Part shown: piece by piece, positions 25,501 through 33,080 of the stretch
How positions within the stretch are numbered: the stretch's first letter is position 1
How the letters are laid out: the number at the start of each line of letters is the position of its first letter
From: Sipunculus nudus
Lineage: Eukaryota; Annelida; Sipuncula; Golfingiida; Sipunculidae
Direction: 5' to 3'
Assembly: GCA_026874595.1 (NCBI GenBank)
Contig: CM049318.1
Span: 48,156,456 to 48,220,455 of the forward strand
DNA: 64,000 bases
Notes under the pieces: model-generated
Told to the model about the DNA's origin: nothing
Seen by the model: the letters and a program-made list of their open reading frames with translations, nothing else
Databases searched by the model: none
Program-made: the position numbers and the translations under genes

Positions 25501-28500
25501 ACAAAAGGAGGCAGCGAAGCGAAACGGATAGAACGATGCTACCATGTTTACTGGCGATCGACCTGCGTTGTCAGGAAGCTGGCACTGCGCTGCTTGGACA
25601 CGGATGGCGATCGAATTCCGATCTGACTGCGCTTTTAATCCACGGCGACCCCGCGGCGGAAATTTTGTCCATGTTCAAAACTGGTCGCCACTCATGGCGT
25701 TCATGGTGACCATATGACGACCCAAGGCGACACCATCTCGCTCCTACGAAGCTCATGAAAACTTTAAATATAAGGCCACTCTGGCTGCGCTCTACGGCGA
25801 TCTGTCCCAATTCGGTGATCGCAGCGAGATCGCCTTCTCGCGTGACGGGGGTGTAACCTGTCGCGCTGGCTTTTCAACATGTTAAAAATTCTCAGGCGAC
25901 AGCTTTTTTGACGCCAGTGAGCGAAGCCTGTCTTCTACTGGCGTAGGTACTGTCGTAGACTGTTGTTACTTGATACAGGCTCCCCAATCTCCGGCTCTTC
26001 ACATAGCACAGGGTAGAGACTCGTCGAAGCTTGTCGCTGGTGGACGTATTATGAATTCTGGTGTCGTAGGTTGTCACCAGTGTGGTCGTAAAGTGTCGTA
26101 GATGTGGTCGTTGGTTGTCGTAGGTGATTTTCCTTTGTCGTGTCGATTGTGTCGCCGGTGTCGGCAGCTTGTCGTAGTTGTCTTCAAACAGTAGTCAACC
26201 TGTTGTAGCTTGTCGTAAACTATTGTCGAAGCGGAGGTCCTGTCGCCTGTTTTTCGGCGACAATGAGGCGACAGCCTGGTCGCCCGTAGAGTCGCAGAAT
26301 TAGGACAGCCCCATTCGGTGTCAACGTACTGTCTTAAACGGGAGTTTGGGAGGTCAAAGTCTTTTAAGGAATATTTATGGATGTCCCCATGCTTTAGCGT
26401 TTGAGTAAAATCTGACAGAAGGGGAAATCCTTCGATAATCCCGGACCGTCCTGGTTAGTTATATAACAACCCTGCCGGAGTTAATTACCAACCATTACTC
26501 GTCCTGACAGAATAAACCTGTTGGATTTTTCTCCCTCCTCCTTCTTCTTTAAACATACTCTGTAGGAGTGGAGAAACTGGAGAACCCGGAGAAAACACCG
26601 GCTTTGGAGGGGCCATTACAATCAGTTCTCATAGCACCGCGGGGATTGAACAAGGGTGGCCAGCGGAGAGAGCCGAGCGTTTTTTCCCCTCGACTGTTTT
26701 CATATAGTTTCTTAGTCTTACCTGAGGTGATGTATCTGTAACATGTATAATCACAGCATGATAATTATTTAATGAATGAGCCGCATAGCTCAGGTTGTAT
26801 AATATGCTGTGTGGCTATCATTAAATGCTACAAGCACCTTGCTTGACACTATCAACCGAGTACGTTTCGATTCTTTGAATTGTTATATCACGTTTACTTC
26901 TTTATATATCATTTTCTCATGTGTTGTTAACGACCTAACCATGCTGTATATCAATCATCCTATTTGACATTCTTTTTAAGTAAAACATATATTTACGCCA
27001 ACAGTTTGACAACATTATCTTTTTATTGCACTGTCGTAAGGGAAACCAGTCTATGAGAGCCTACCTTCGGTACAGTTCCGGCCCACATACGGGTCTTTAC
27101 AAATACAGCGGTAGTTCCCGGATGGCGAGGACGTTTCGCAGACCCCGGCGTTCTGACACGGCTGTTCTCTAACACAGACACTCTCTGATCAATTAAAAAA
27201 GAAAATATGCTGTTCATTTTATCACAAAACCCACAATTAAAAATTATTTATAAGTGAGAGAGTCAACATGTGACAAATTTTAAACGAATCGGGATATAAA
27301 AATCGATGAAAAACATTGAGGCAGCACGCTTCGTAACAGGGATGGATATACATACATAAATAAACAAAATATATAAATAGAATTACATTATATAACAAAA
27401 TAAATTATATATATATATACAGTGGTTATATTTTCGAACTGGTAATCTAAGGTCGTCTAAAGACCAAAAAAAAAAAAAAAAAAAGAATCGGGACCGTGAA
27501 AAGGTAGTCGTAACCTTGAAGTGGTCGCTAAACTGAGTTGGTCGTTAGGCTTGTATTTACTGTATATATAGGCCTACTTTATATATGTTTGTATATGTGA
27601 GTATTAATGTGCAGGGCTGGGGTAAATTATATCCAAATTTAATTAATTACAATTGCTTCCAAAATGTCAAATTACAATTACAATTATAATTACACATGTT
27701 TGCATATGTAATTAATTACAATTACAATTACAATGAAAAGTAACTGAATTCCGTGACACTTACTTTCAATTACTTTTTTGTCAGTTAAAATACTTGGACA
27801 CTTAGAATACTCCAACTGAACACAAAAGTGAACTTTATTTACATAAAAATTATTTAACATGTCAGGGTACGTATCACTGTATATTGTGGTTGCTAATTAA
27901 ATATTCTAAATACAAAATTAAACGGATATACTTGCAATGCTTGGTTCCATTAAATGCATGTCTATTTGGTGCATATCTATGCCTGTATATGATATCTTAT
28001 CAAACTGTTGGGTGCCCTTTATCATCAACAAAATCTGAAAAGTAATGTGATTCTTGGAACAGCTGTATAGCATAAACAATTAGCCTGCTGATACTGAAAG
28101 TCACCTATCCTTAAACATTGTTCCCCCTTTGGGCACACAAGCTAATGATGACTCTATTGTCGTTGAATCATTGTGTATGTCCAACTCCCACGTCACTGAT
28201 AGGTCACTGCAATTCAAACACAATGCAACCAGTCCCTTTTGATGTTTCTGGGTGAACTACTGATTGCCTGGACATTTGCAGACATAACAAGGGAAGGGGG
28301 TGCTTCGTTGTCAAGGTGAAGTCCCACAGAAACCCTCATAGGAAACCTTGCCAATCATAAGCTCTATACATACAGGCCACTGCTCAGGAGAAACTATATG
28401 TAAGCACTCCATGGCCGATAATAGGTCCTTGCAATAAAAAACAATGCAACCAGCCCCTTCAGATGTTTCTGGATGACCATCAGATAGACCGGATGAATGC

Positions 28501-31500
28501 AGCCAGGCTGTTTTCAGTCAGGCAGAATTAATACAAACATGGGGTCACCTTAAATTAACTCAGGGAAAGTCACACAGAAAACCTCCCCAGAAACCTTGTT
28601 AGGGATAAGCTGGAAACACACAGCTCAGATGAAACTTGGGCACAGAGGGATCAGCAATGATGACTACTGTGTAGCAATATACATGTTTGTTTGTCTGACT
28701 TCAGGCAGATTATTTGATTTGAGTGAAATTGAGAAGTTATTAGAATTACAGTGTATTTTTCAAATGATTAATTACAATTAAAATTACATGTAATTTGAAA
28801 TATGTTGAATTGCATATTACTTTCAATTACATTTTCAATTACCCCTGCCCTGTTAATGTGTGTGTATGTATGTCTTTTATAATATATATGTTATATTTAA
28901 ATATGTCGGCGTGTCCGTTGTGCTTGTAATTTAGGTAGAGACATTTTTCAAGACACATCGGGTTGTCCATAATTACATCTAATATCAAAAACTATTTACA
29001 TATATATATCAAATGAAATCAAAACGCTATGAACTACTGATCAGTAGGCATTATTTAATTCCGCTCACATGTATAGTTTGCTTAAGTTCAGTCTCAGAAG
29101 TGCTATGTAGGTCCATCAGGTCTGCTGTATCTGATTTCAAAATAAAAAAGCCAAAGGTTGAACCCAAGGATTACCTAATGTTTCTATTCCTAAATTTTTC
29201 TGCACACAATCTTTAACGGTGAAATTTGTAAACACACTAAAACTTTGGTCGTAAGTAACAAACACCTTGATTTTATTTCCAGAAAAATACGATATAATTG
29301 AAACTTCCGTGAAACTTTAACTATTTGAACACAAAATAAATTACCATTTGAAGACATATATAAGATATATACAAAAGACCTATGGTAACCTTTGTCACAG
29401 AATTCGCCGAAGTAGTCCTGTGGACACCGGCACCGGTATCCCCACGTGTTGCTATTGGAGACGACGCATCTTCCTCCGTTTTTACACTCATGGTTGCCAT
29501 GGCCACAAGCATCCACTAATTTTAAAAGAATTATATTCATTGTTAAAGGAAAAGTATTGTAAACAAGGATAATTGCAACATCGCGTAAAACTAAAGTGAC
29601 AAAGGGGAGATAAATGTAAGTAAGCGAAAGAGAGAAAGCAGAAAAGAGTTGATGTAACTCATTTCAGGACAACTTCTTTAACATAAACAACCCGATATAA
29701 TGTTCTGCATTATGATTTGTAATAGACGTCGAAAAACACCACAGCTGTTACATTTGGGCCCCGTTTACATTACATTATGTTTCGAATACCGTATACTCCC
29801 GAAACTGCAGTGAATTCACGGAATTCAATCCACTTAGTGATCACACCGCAATTAGATGTGCAGTCTGAGCCTACATGGCTACCCTCGCTATGATCCTAAT
29901 TTAGCTCTCCTGTGTTTCTCAGTGTCATGCCCTGTTAATTTCCAACAAATAACAACAACTACCATAGTTTGGTGAAAGCAATGAAAAGAAAAATGCCTGG
30001 TTATACCTATTTGACACTGATCCCCGGAGTACCCCCGGCCACACTCACAGCGGTAACCCCGGTCATTTCGTTGAAAATAACACCGTCCTCCGTTCTGGCA
30101 TCCGTGCCACCCCGGCGAACAAGGATTATCTACCAAATCAAATAAACAATCAGGCATTAGTGGTATGTTCAATGATATTCCTGCAAAGGATCAGTTGTAG
30201 AATTTTAGAGTTGTAGAAACAGAAAGTTTCTAATAGATTCACGGTAGGTTTACATCATTCGGTGCAAGTCAATGACAAAGAAATAATTTTAACCTTGGTT
30301 CGCCGCTTTGTAAAATGAACACAAAAAGGTATATCCTGATTTTACAGATAATTTGCAGAGGGTTAGCATCTTACAATCCATTAAATTTTGGAGGTAATCA
30401 GAATCAACATTATATATATTTTCTTATAATCCATTATGACGAAAGAAGAATTCCTTTGTTCTCAAGTAGAAGCCGCCATTCGTATGCATTTGTTCTGCCA
30501 CTCGCCAGGTGAAACCGGATCACTGAAGGGTGAGAGTGTTTATACATGAAAAGTGTACACTTAAACACATGGCTGATAAGGAGTTTCTGGTGAAAGTTTT
30601 AGGATCTGACGGCAGAATCAAGTTTACTTTTAGGATCCCTATCAGATTAAAGATGTAGTGGTAATATGTTTTCATGTATCAAAGTCCCTGGAGATTGCGA
30701 ATCCTAAAAAAATATTCGGGCAGCTACCCCTCCCCAAACTGTGTTTAAGTTTTAGGGCTTAAATTTGCACAACCTTTATTCAAACAACCCATAAATTGGA
30801 TTAACTATTGAAATCATGTTATAATGGAAAGACATTAAAGAATGTATATCAAATCAACATACCTGTAAACCAATAAAAAAATAAAAAAGTGGTCGTGTAT
30901 CTGCTCATGGTGTTATGCAACTAAAAAGCGTTTAAATCGAAAACGGAGTCACCTTGTTTTTGGTTTGAATGAAAAAGCTTTACTTCCTGCTGAAGGAAGT
31001 ATTGGGATCAATGGGGACGAAAGTGAAGTGTGACAGAGAATTGCATAATACGCTCTGTGGCCAGTGAGCTCGAAATGGAGGAAATTCCTCCATGCAAAAA
31101 CGTGACAGGCATGAAAGAAATTCGTGCACAAAAGAAATAGGGGCACCTATTGGGAGAATATTATTATTATCAATTATGCAGCTTAATAGTGCATTATCCG
31201 GCAAAAGAAAACAAACTTGTCCTAGAAGAGCGAACCGCCGATAACTGTGCCGAATTTTGAAGCCCAAACCAGAACGGAAGCAGGGGAACCTTTGTCTTGG
31301 AAAAACCAACAGCATATTAATTATTTAGATATCAATCGACGTCACATGACTTAAATATATAGATATAAATCCGCATCACATGACTTAGACACATATATAT
31401 CAATACGCGTCACATGACTTAGATACATAAATATCAATCCGCGTCACATGACTTAGATACAGACATTTCCAACTTGCTTTAAATGTATAGGAGGTTGCCC

Positions 31501-32740
31501 ACAACCGGTCGAGGATCTCACCCTATTTTTATCCACACCATTGTGCCATTACCTATCCCAATTATTACAACCCCTGATCCGGGTTTGGATATAAAATAGA
31601 AGGAAGGCAGAACATATAAGGATCAACCATCACAAAGCCGTTAGAAATCACAAAATAAACTGGTGCATGTATAAAGCCCATTTTGTTCTTAAATGTTTGA
31701 GGGTGAATTCAGGCAGGGGGAGGACAATCAAACTGGTTCACTTTCATTTTGTTTCGTACGGTTCTAAAACGTGATGCATAATAAAAGGGGCTTCACGGAA
31801 CATCTGTTACCAAGGTGGCATGACGTACTCACCTATCTCACAGTTGTACCCGCCATAGTTTCGGCGGCAGAAACAGCTGTATCCACGAGTATTATTTGCT
31901 GGTCGACAGGTGGCACCATTTAGGCACGTGTTCTTTGTCTTGCAAGCACTTTCTGCAAGATCATAAAAAGTTACATGAGTTAACTATACATGCTTCTGTT
32001 CCTCCGAAAGATGAAAAGTTATGTGATGACTTTTGTCGGTGATCTGAAGTGGTCAGGGATACCGGCATTGCCAAGCGACACTGAAGGAAACGACAAGAAC
32101 TCCAGGGCAATAGACTGGTACAAGCCGACAAATCAGAGAGGTGTTAAACGCATGTGCGAGGTTCTCATCAAGATCATGTGCAGCATTTTACAGCCCCCCC
32201 CCCCCCCCGATTTTAGTCCTCACTCCTCCTAATTAATACCTCCGTGGCTCAAATAACTTCAAGATATCATATTTATAACATTTGGATATTGCTGACAGAT
32301 TATTATAAACCGTACAATAAAAGGATTTAATTAAGTATAACAAAATTTAAAATTCTTTAAAATTCAAAACTTGTCATCTGTTTATAAAACAGTAAAATAA
32401 AACTATTTATTTAAAAAATAATACAATGTTTTAAATAAAAGGCGATTTTTTTTATTATTTACTTCTGTTGGAACGATGTTATACTGACAAAGTGCCGATG
32501 AAGTTTTAATGACTTACCCATTTCACAGTTTTTGCCGTAATAGAAATCTCTACAAATACACATATACTGGCCAGAGAAAAACGACATGCAGTGGCCGCCA
32601 TTTTGACACGGGTTGGAGGAACAGACGCCGCTGCCCGGAGGCCTGGTCGCAGGAGCGCTCGTGGTGGTGTGCACAACTGTTGGTTGTACCGACAGATACA
32701 CTATGACCAACAGTACTGTCCGCACACACTCCTCAGTCAT
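5895..32740 (-). CDS. Secreted protein of 14 EGF-like domains (14-exon gene)
   Basis: Coding exons, in order of transcription: 32740-32518, 31952-31833, 30129-30007, 29515-29390, 27184-27065, 24635-24516, 23631-23509, 21934-21812, 21336-21217, 20979-20857, 9945-9823, 9173-9048, 6614-6495, 6028-5895. Together they give 1824 nt and 607 residues. Every intron is phase 1 with GT/AG ends, and no junction creates a stop. Residues 1-24 are a signal peptide with hydrophobic core [10 protein letters not shown]; residues 25-38 are a Thr/Pro linker. Fourteen six-Cys EGF-like modules follow. They lack the acidic N-terminal signature of calcium-binding EGF domains. No transmembrane segment, GPI signal or other domain type is visible. 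Secreted multi-EGF proteins act in extracellular matrix, shell matrix or adhesive secretions in molluscs, but a specific role cannot be assigned. One-exon-one-domain structure and similar exons (ESIC, VSIC, ASIC starts) point to growth by exon duplication. Confidence 0.88.
6495..6614 (-). CDS. EGF gene exon 13: EGF-like domain 13
   Basis: A 120-nt exon with acceptor TTTTATCTAG and donor GTTTGT. Key residues are [13 protein letters not shown], then [14 protein letters not shown], so all six Cys are present. It contains an N-C-S sequon at the last Cys and an O-fucose type C-x4-T-C motif. Residues 524-563. Confidence 0.87.
6780..6829. repeat. (TA)n microsatellite
   Basis: A pure AT dinucleotide run of about 50 bp in intron 12 of the EGF gene. 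Confidence 0.95.
6940..8690. repeat. 49-bp tandem array in EGF gene intron 12
   Basis: About 36 copies of a 49-bp unit beginning 'gtgagtagcctttgtgttca', continuing with 'aggccgaagctgatgcacgg' and ending 'gggaatatg'. Copies differ at a few sites (gcc/gct, gatgc/gattc, aatatgg/aacatcg). Since 49 is not a multiple of three, no frame is conserved across units; short ORFs on the minus strand here are by-products. The array fills most of the 2433-bp intron between exons 12 and 13. Confidence 0.95.
8692..9047. other. Intron 12 remainder
   Basis: Non-coding intron sequence next to exon 12. A short imperfect repeat of 'gaagagtcccctttnncttg' type occurs between 8780 and 8910. No exon is seen. Confidence 0.6.
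9048..9173 (-). CDS. EGF gene exon 12: EGF-like domain 12
   Basis: A 126-nt exon with acceptor TTTCATGCAG and donor GTAAAG. Residues are [16 protein letters not shown], then [15 protein letters not shown], giving six Cys. N-C-S sequon at the last Cys and O-fucose motif CKNGGTC. Residues 482-523. Confidence 0.88.
9823..9945 (-). CDS. EGF gene exon 11: EGF-like domain 11
   Basis: A 123-nt exon with acceptor CCATTCAG and donor GTGAGA. Residues are [15 protein letters not shown], then [14 protein letters not shown]. No N-C-T/S sequon. It is separated from exon 10 by the largest intron (10.9 kb). Residues 441-481. Confidence 0.88.
10466..11093 (-). mobile_element. 0.63-kb dispersed repeat, copy 1 (LTR-like)
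   Basis: Strongly similar, in the same orientation, to 49011-49639 over the whole length, from 'acaatacactaaatcaatac' to 'gagcacctgtaacaa'. On the minus strand it starts TGTTACAGGTGC and carries a TATA box (TATATAAAGG, near 10800) about mid-way. A TATA box in a repeat of this size suggests a solo LTR or a promoter-carrying element; clean CA-3' ends and target duplications were not found. A short ORF shared by both copies ([14 protein letters not shown]) follows from their similarity and is not taken as a gene. Confidence 0.6.
11505..12145. repeat. About 125-bp imperfect tandem repeat, 4-5 copies
   Basis: Each unit contains 'aaataagcagggacat', then 'ggtggcgccaccagtcttgt', 'gaagctatcc' and 'tttcaggctgatat'. 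The copies are diverged, so this is an old array inside intron 10 of the EGF gene. The motif ggtggcgccacc is a 12-bp palindrome. Confidence 0.75.
12146..14789. other. Intron 10 stretch with diverged repeats, no supported exon
   Basis: Contains repeated 'ggcagtctgcc' motifs (12180-12430) and two diverged copies of a segment with 'gaagattttcaa' and 'aaaagctcaatc' near 12590-12860 and 13010-13220. No EGF-type exon is seen on the minus strand. Short ORFs at 14330-14830 show no recognised domain. Confidence 0.5.
14790..19996. repeat. 57-bp minisatellite with higher-order repeats in EGF gene intron 10
   Basis: About 91 copies of a 57-bp unit starting 'gtgactgaccaaccgtcaca' and ending 'aactcggtcacctcaga'. 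On the plus strand one frame reads as a 19-residue repeat with core [16 protein letters not shown]; it is broken by only about six stops over 5.2 kb. A 69-bp variant unit (GGRMEQ insertion) and a TAA variant recur in blocks, giving higher-order repeats of 1107 and 1164 bp (TAA at 16500, 17607 and 18771). Coding is unlikely: the array lies in an intron of a gene on the other strand and no start or splice context was found. Confidence 0.93.
20001..20260 (+). mobile_element. SINE-like dispersed repeat, copy 1
   Basis: Starts 'attgcctccaacaggaggat', continues with a GT-rich tract, 'aactcacgcaat', 'atctcatgaaa', 'catttcg', 'gcagaatcgatta', and ends 'agaatgcagatttctagtt'. The same order of motifs occurs at 46650-47010, 47545-47752 (plus), and 40790-40965, 58515-58800 (minus). 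Confidence 0.65.
20261..20697. repeat. 64-69-bp tandem repeat, about 6.5 copies
   Basis: The unit holds 'gactgcctgtt', 'agtctgtgttcgcca', 'cagttgatctat' and 'cgttagtaagttgat'. First spacing is 64 bp, later ones up to 69 bp. It starts directly after the SINE-like element and lies in intron 10, just before exon 10. Confidence 0.85.
20857..20979 (-). CDS. EGF gene exon 10: EGF-like domain 10
   Basis: A 123-nt exon with acceptor TATTATCAG and donor GTGAGT. Residues are [14 protein letters not shown], then [14 protein letters not shown]. It has an O-fucose motif (CQNGGSC) but Thr replaces Asn at the sequon position. Residues 400-440. Confidence 0.88.
21020..21090. repeat. (TA)n microsatellite
   Basis: AT dinucleotide run of about 70 bp in intron 9 with one 'ttt' interruption. 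Confidence 0.95.
21217..21336 (-). CDS. EGF gene exon 9: EGF-like domain 9
   Basis: A 120-nt exon with acceptor TATTTTCAG. The donor GTCATA is the weakest in the gene, but frame and length match its neighbours. Residues are [15 protein letters not shown], then [17 protein letters not shown] sequon and O-fucose motif both present. Residues 360-399. It does not appear as a long ORF because a stop follows soon on each side. Confidence 0.85.
21359..21418. repeat. (TA)n microsatellite followed by GA-rich tract
   Basis: AT run of about 60 bp in intron 8, next to an AG-rich stretch (21419-21455). Confidence 0.95.
21812..21934 (-). CDS. EGF gene exon 8: EGF-like domain 8
   Basis: A 123-nt exon with acceptor GGTTGTAG and donor GTAATG. 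A second AG four bases inside is out of frame. Residues are [16 protein letters not shown], then [17 protein letters not shown] sequon present, O-fucose motif absent (GGLC). Residues 319-359. Confidence 0.87.
22513..22556. repeat. (TA)n microsatellite
   Basis: AT run of about 44 bp in intron 7. Confidence 0.95.
23509..23631 (-). CDS. EGF gene exon 7: EGF-like domain 7
   Basis: A 123-nt exon with acceptor TTTTTAG and donor GTACTT. Residues are [15 protein letters not shown], then [17 protein letters not shown] sequon and O-fucose motif present. Residues 278-318. Confidence 0.88.
24516..24635 (-). CDS. EGF gene exon 6: EGF-like domain 6
   Basis: A 120-nt exon with acceptor TCTGACAG and donor GTGAGG. 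Residues are [15 protein letters not shown], then [17 protein letters not shown] sequon and O-fucose motif present. Residues 238-277. Confidence 0.88.
24865..26312. mobile_element. 1.45-kb DNA transposon-like element with terminal inverted repeats
   Basis: The left end reads GGGGCTGTCCCACTTAGGCG and on to CTACAGGCGAC. The complement of the right end starts GGGGCTGTCCTAATTCTGCG and on to CTACGGGCGAC, so about 34 bp are inverted with few differences. The dinucleotide AT borders both ends, which would fit a 2-bp target duplication. The interior is GC-richer than its surroundings and full of GTCG/CGAC motifs, with further inverted copies near both ends. ORFs of 87 and 116 codons (25089-25709) show no recognised transposase motif, so it is probably non-autonomous. 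It lies in intron 5. Confidence 0.75.
27065..27184 (-). CDS. EGF gene exon 5: EGF-like domain 5
   Basis: A 120-nt exon with acceptor TTGATCAG and donor GTAGGC. Residues are [15 protein letters not shown], then [17 protein letters not shown] sequon present; no O-fucose motif. Residues 198-237. Confidence 0.87.
27604..27611. other. 8-bp target-site duplication, left
   Basis: The octamer ttaatgtg precedes the hAT element and recurs exactly at 28853-28860. Confidence 0.85.
27612..28852. mobile_element. hAT-type non-autonomous transposon (1241 bp)
   Basis: The ends are inverted: CAGGGCTGGGGTAAATTA on the left, and the complement of the right end reads CAGGGCAGGGGTAATTG. Both flanks carry the identical octamer ttaatgtg. 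An 8-bp duplication with CAGGG ends is diagnostic of the hAT superfamily. The interior shows an old internal duplication (two segments with 'aatgcaaccag' and 'gatgtttctg') and no transposase domain. It sits in intron 4 of the EGF gene. Confidence 0.88.
28853..28860. other. 8-bp target-site duplication, right
   Basis: Identical to the octamer at 27604-27611. Confidence 0.85.
29390..29515 (-). CDS. EGF gene exon 4: EGF-like domain 4
   Basis: A 126-nt exon with acceptor AAAATTAG and donor GTTACC. Residues are [16 protein letters not shown], then [14 protein letters not shown]. The first Cys loop resembles that of exon 3 and differs from exons 5-13. Residues 156-197. Confidence 0.88.
30007..30129 (-). 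CDS. EGF gene exon 3: EGF-like domain 3
   Basis: A 123-nt exon with acceptor ATTTGGTAG and donor GTATAA. Residues are [17 protein letters not shown], then [14 protein letters not shown]. It forms a pair with exon 4 by its longer first loop. Residues 115-155. Confidence 0.87.
   Translation of the reverse strand: MILVRRGGTDARTEDGVIFNEMTGVTAVSVAGGTPGISVK
30130..31832. other. Intron 2 of the EGF gene
   Basis: 1703 bp without a further EGF exon. It contains a 34-bp tandem repeat (31326-31460). Two overlapping minus-strand ORFs near 30950-31315 show no domain or splice support. Confidence 0.6.
31326..31460. repeat. 34-bp tandem repeat, 4 copies
   Basis: Each unit holds 'gtcacatgacttagatacat' followed by 'aaatatcaatccgc'. 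The core TCACATGA is palindromic with an E-box-like CACATG. Possibly just a minisatellite. Confidence 0.8.
31833..31952 (-). CDS. EGF gene exon 2: EGF-like domain 2
   Basis: A 120-nt exon with acceptor GATCTTGCAG and donor GTGAGT. Residues are [15 protein letters not shown], then [15 protein letters not shown]-fucose motif CLNGATC present. Residues 75-114. It is too short on its own to show as an ORF. Confidence 0.87.
32518..32740 (-). CDS. EGF gene exon 1: start, signal peptide, linker, EGF-like domain 1
   Basis: The ATG at 32740-32738 opens 223 coding nt ending at donor GTAAGT (32517 downwards). Residues 9-18 ([10 protein letters not shown]) are the signal-peptide core; residues 25-38 are Thr/Ala/Pro-rich. 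The domain runs from Cys40 to Cys72 with [12 protein letters not shown] and [20 protein letters not shown] fits the O-glucose consensus C-x-S-x-P-C. Confidence 0.88.
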
Positions 32741-32773
32741 CTTTTCTTATGTGGTTAATTCCTAAAGCATAAA

Positions 32774-32782
32774 TTTTATATA
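32774..32782 (-). promoter_or_regulatory. Possible TATA box of the EGF gene
   Basis: TATATAAAA on the minus strand lies about 35-40 nt before the start codon, which would leave a 5' UTR of only about 10 nt. Alternatively a TTTAG just before the ATG (near 32760) could be an acceptor after a non-coding first exon. Confidence 0.3.
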
Positions 32783-33080
32783 GTATATTGAGGAATTTAT
32801 GAGAAGGGAGACGAAGACCGACAGTCAGTGGCAAGAAAAGGAGAAGTCTCATAATATCTGTTACAGCAAAACAGCACACATAAATGATAATACGTTTTAG
32901 AAAAATACAAAAAAAAAAATCAAAATGCCATATAAATTAATGCTTCTTCGGCACAAATAATAAGGCATCGGTAAAATTTAGTGCTGTTTACACTGAATTA
33001 TCTGACCAATAAAAGTCTTAGCACCGAGCATGAATAAAACATAGGTCGTATGAAACCCCCAATGGATATGGCTTTTTTTG

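Noticed and set aside
25089-25709. ORFs inside the inverted-repeat element as a transposase
   Set aside because: No catalytic motif or recognisable family similarity; could be chance frames in GC-rich sequence.
30949-31315. Two overlapping minus-strand ORFs in intron 2
   Set aside because: No EGF motif or splice support; Cys spacing does not fit any domain I know.
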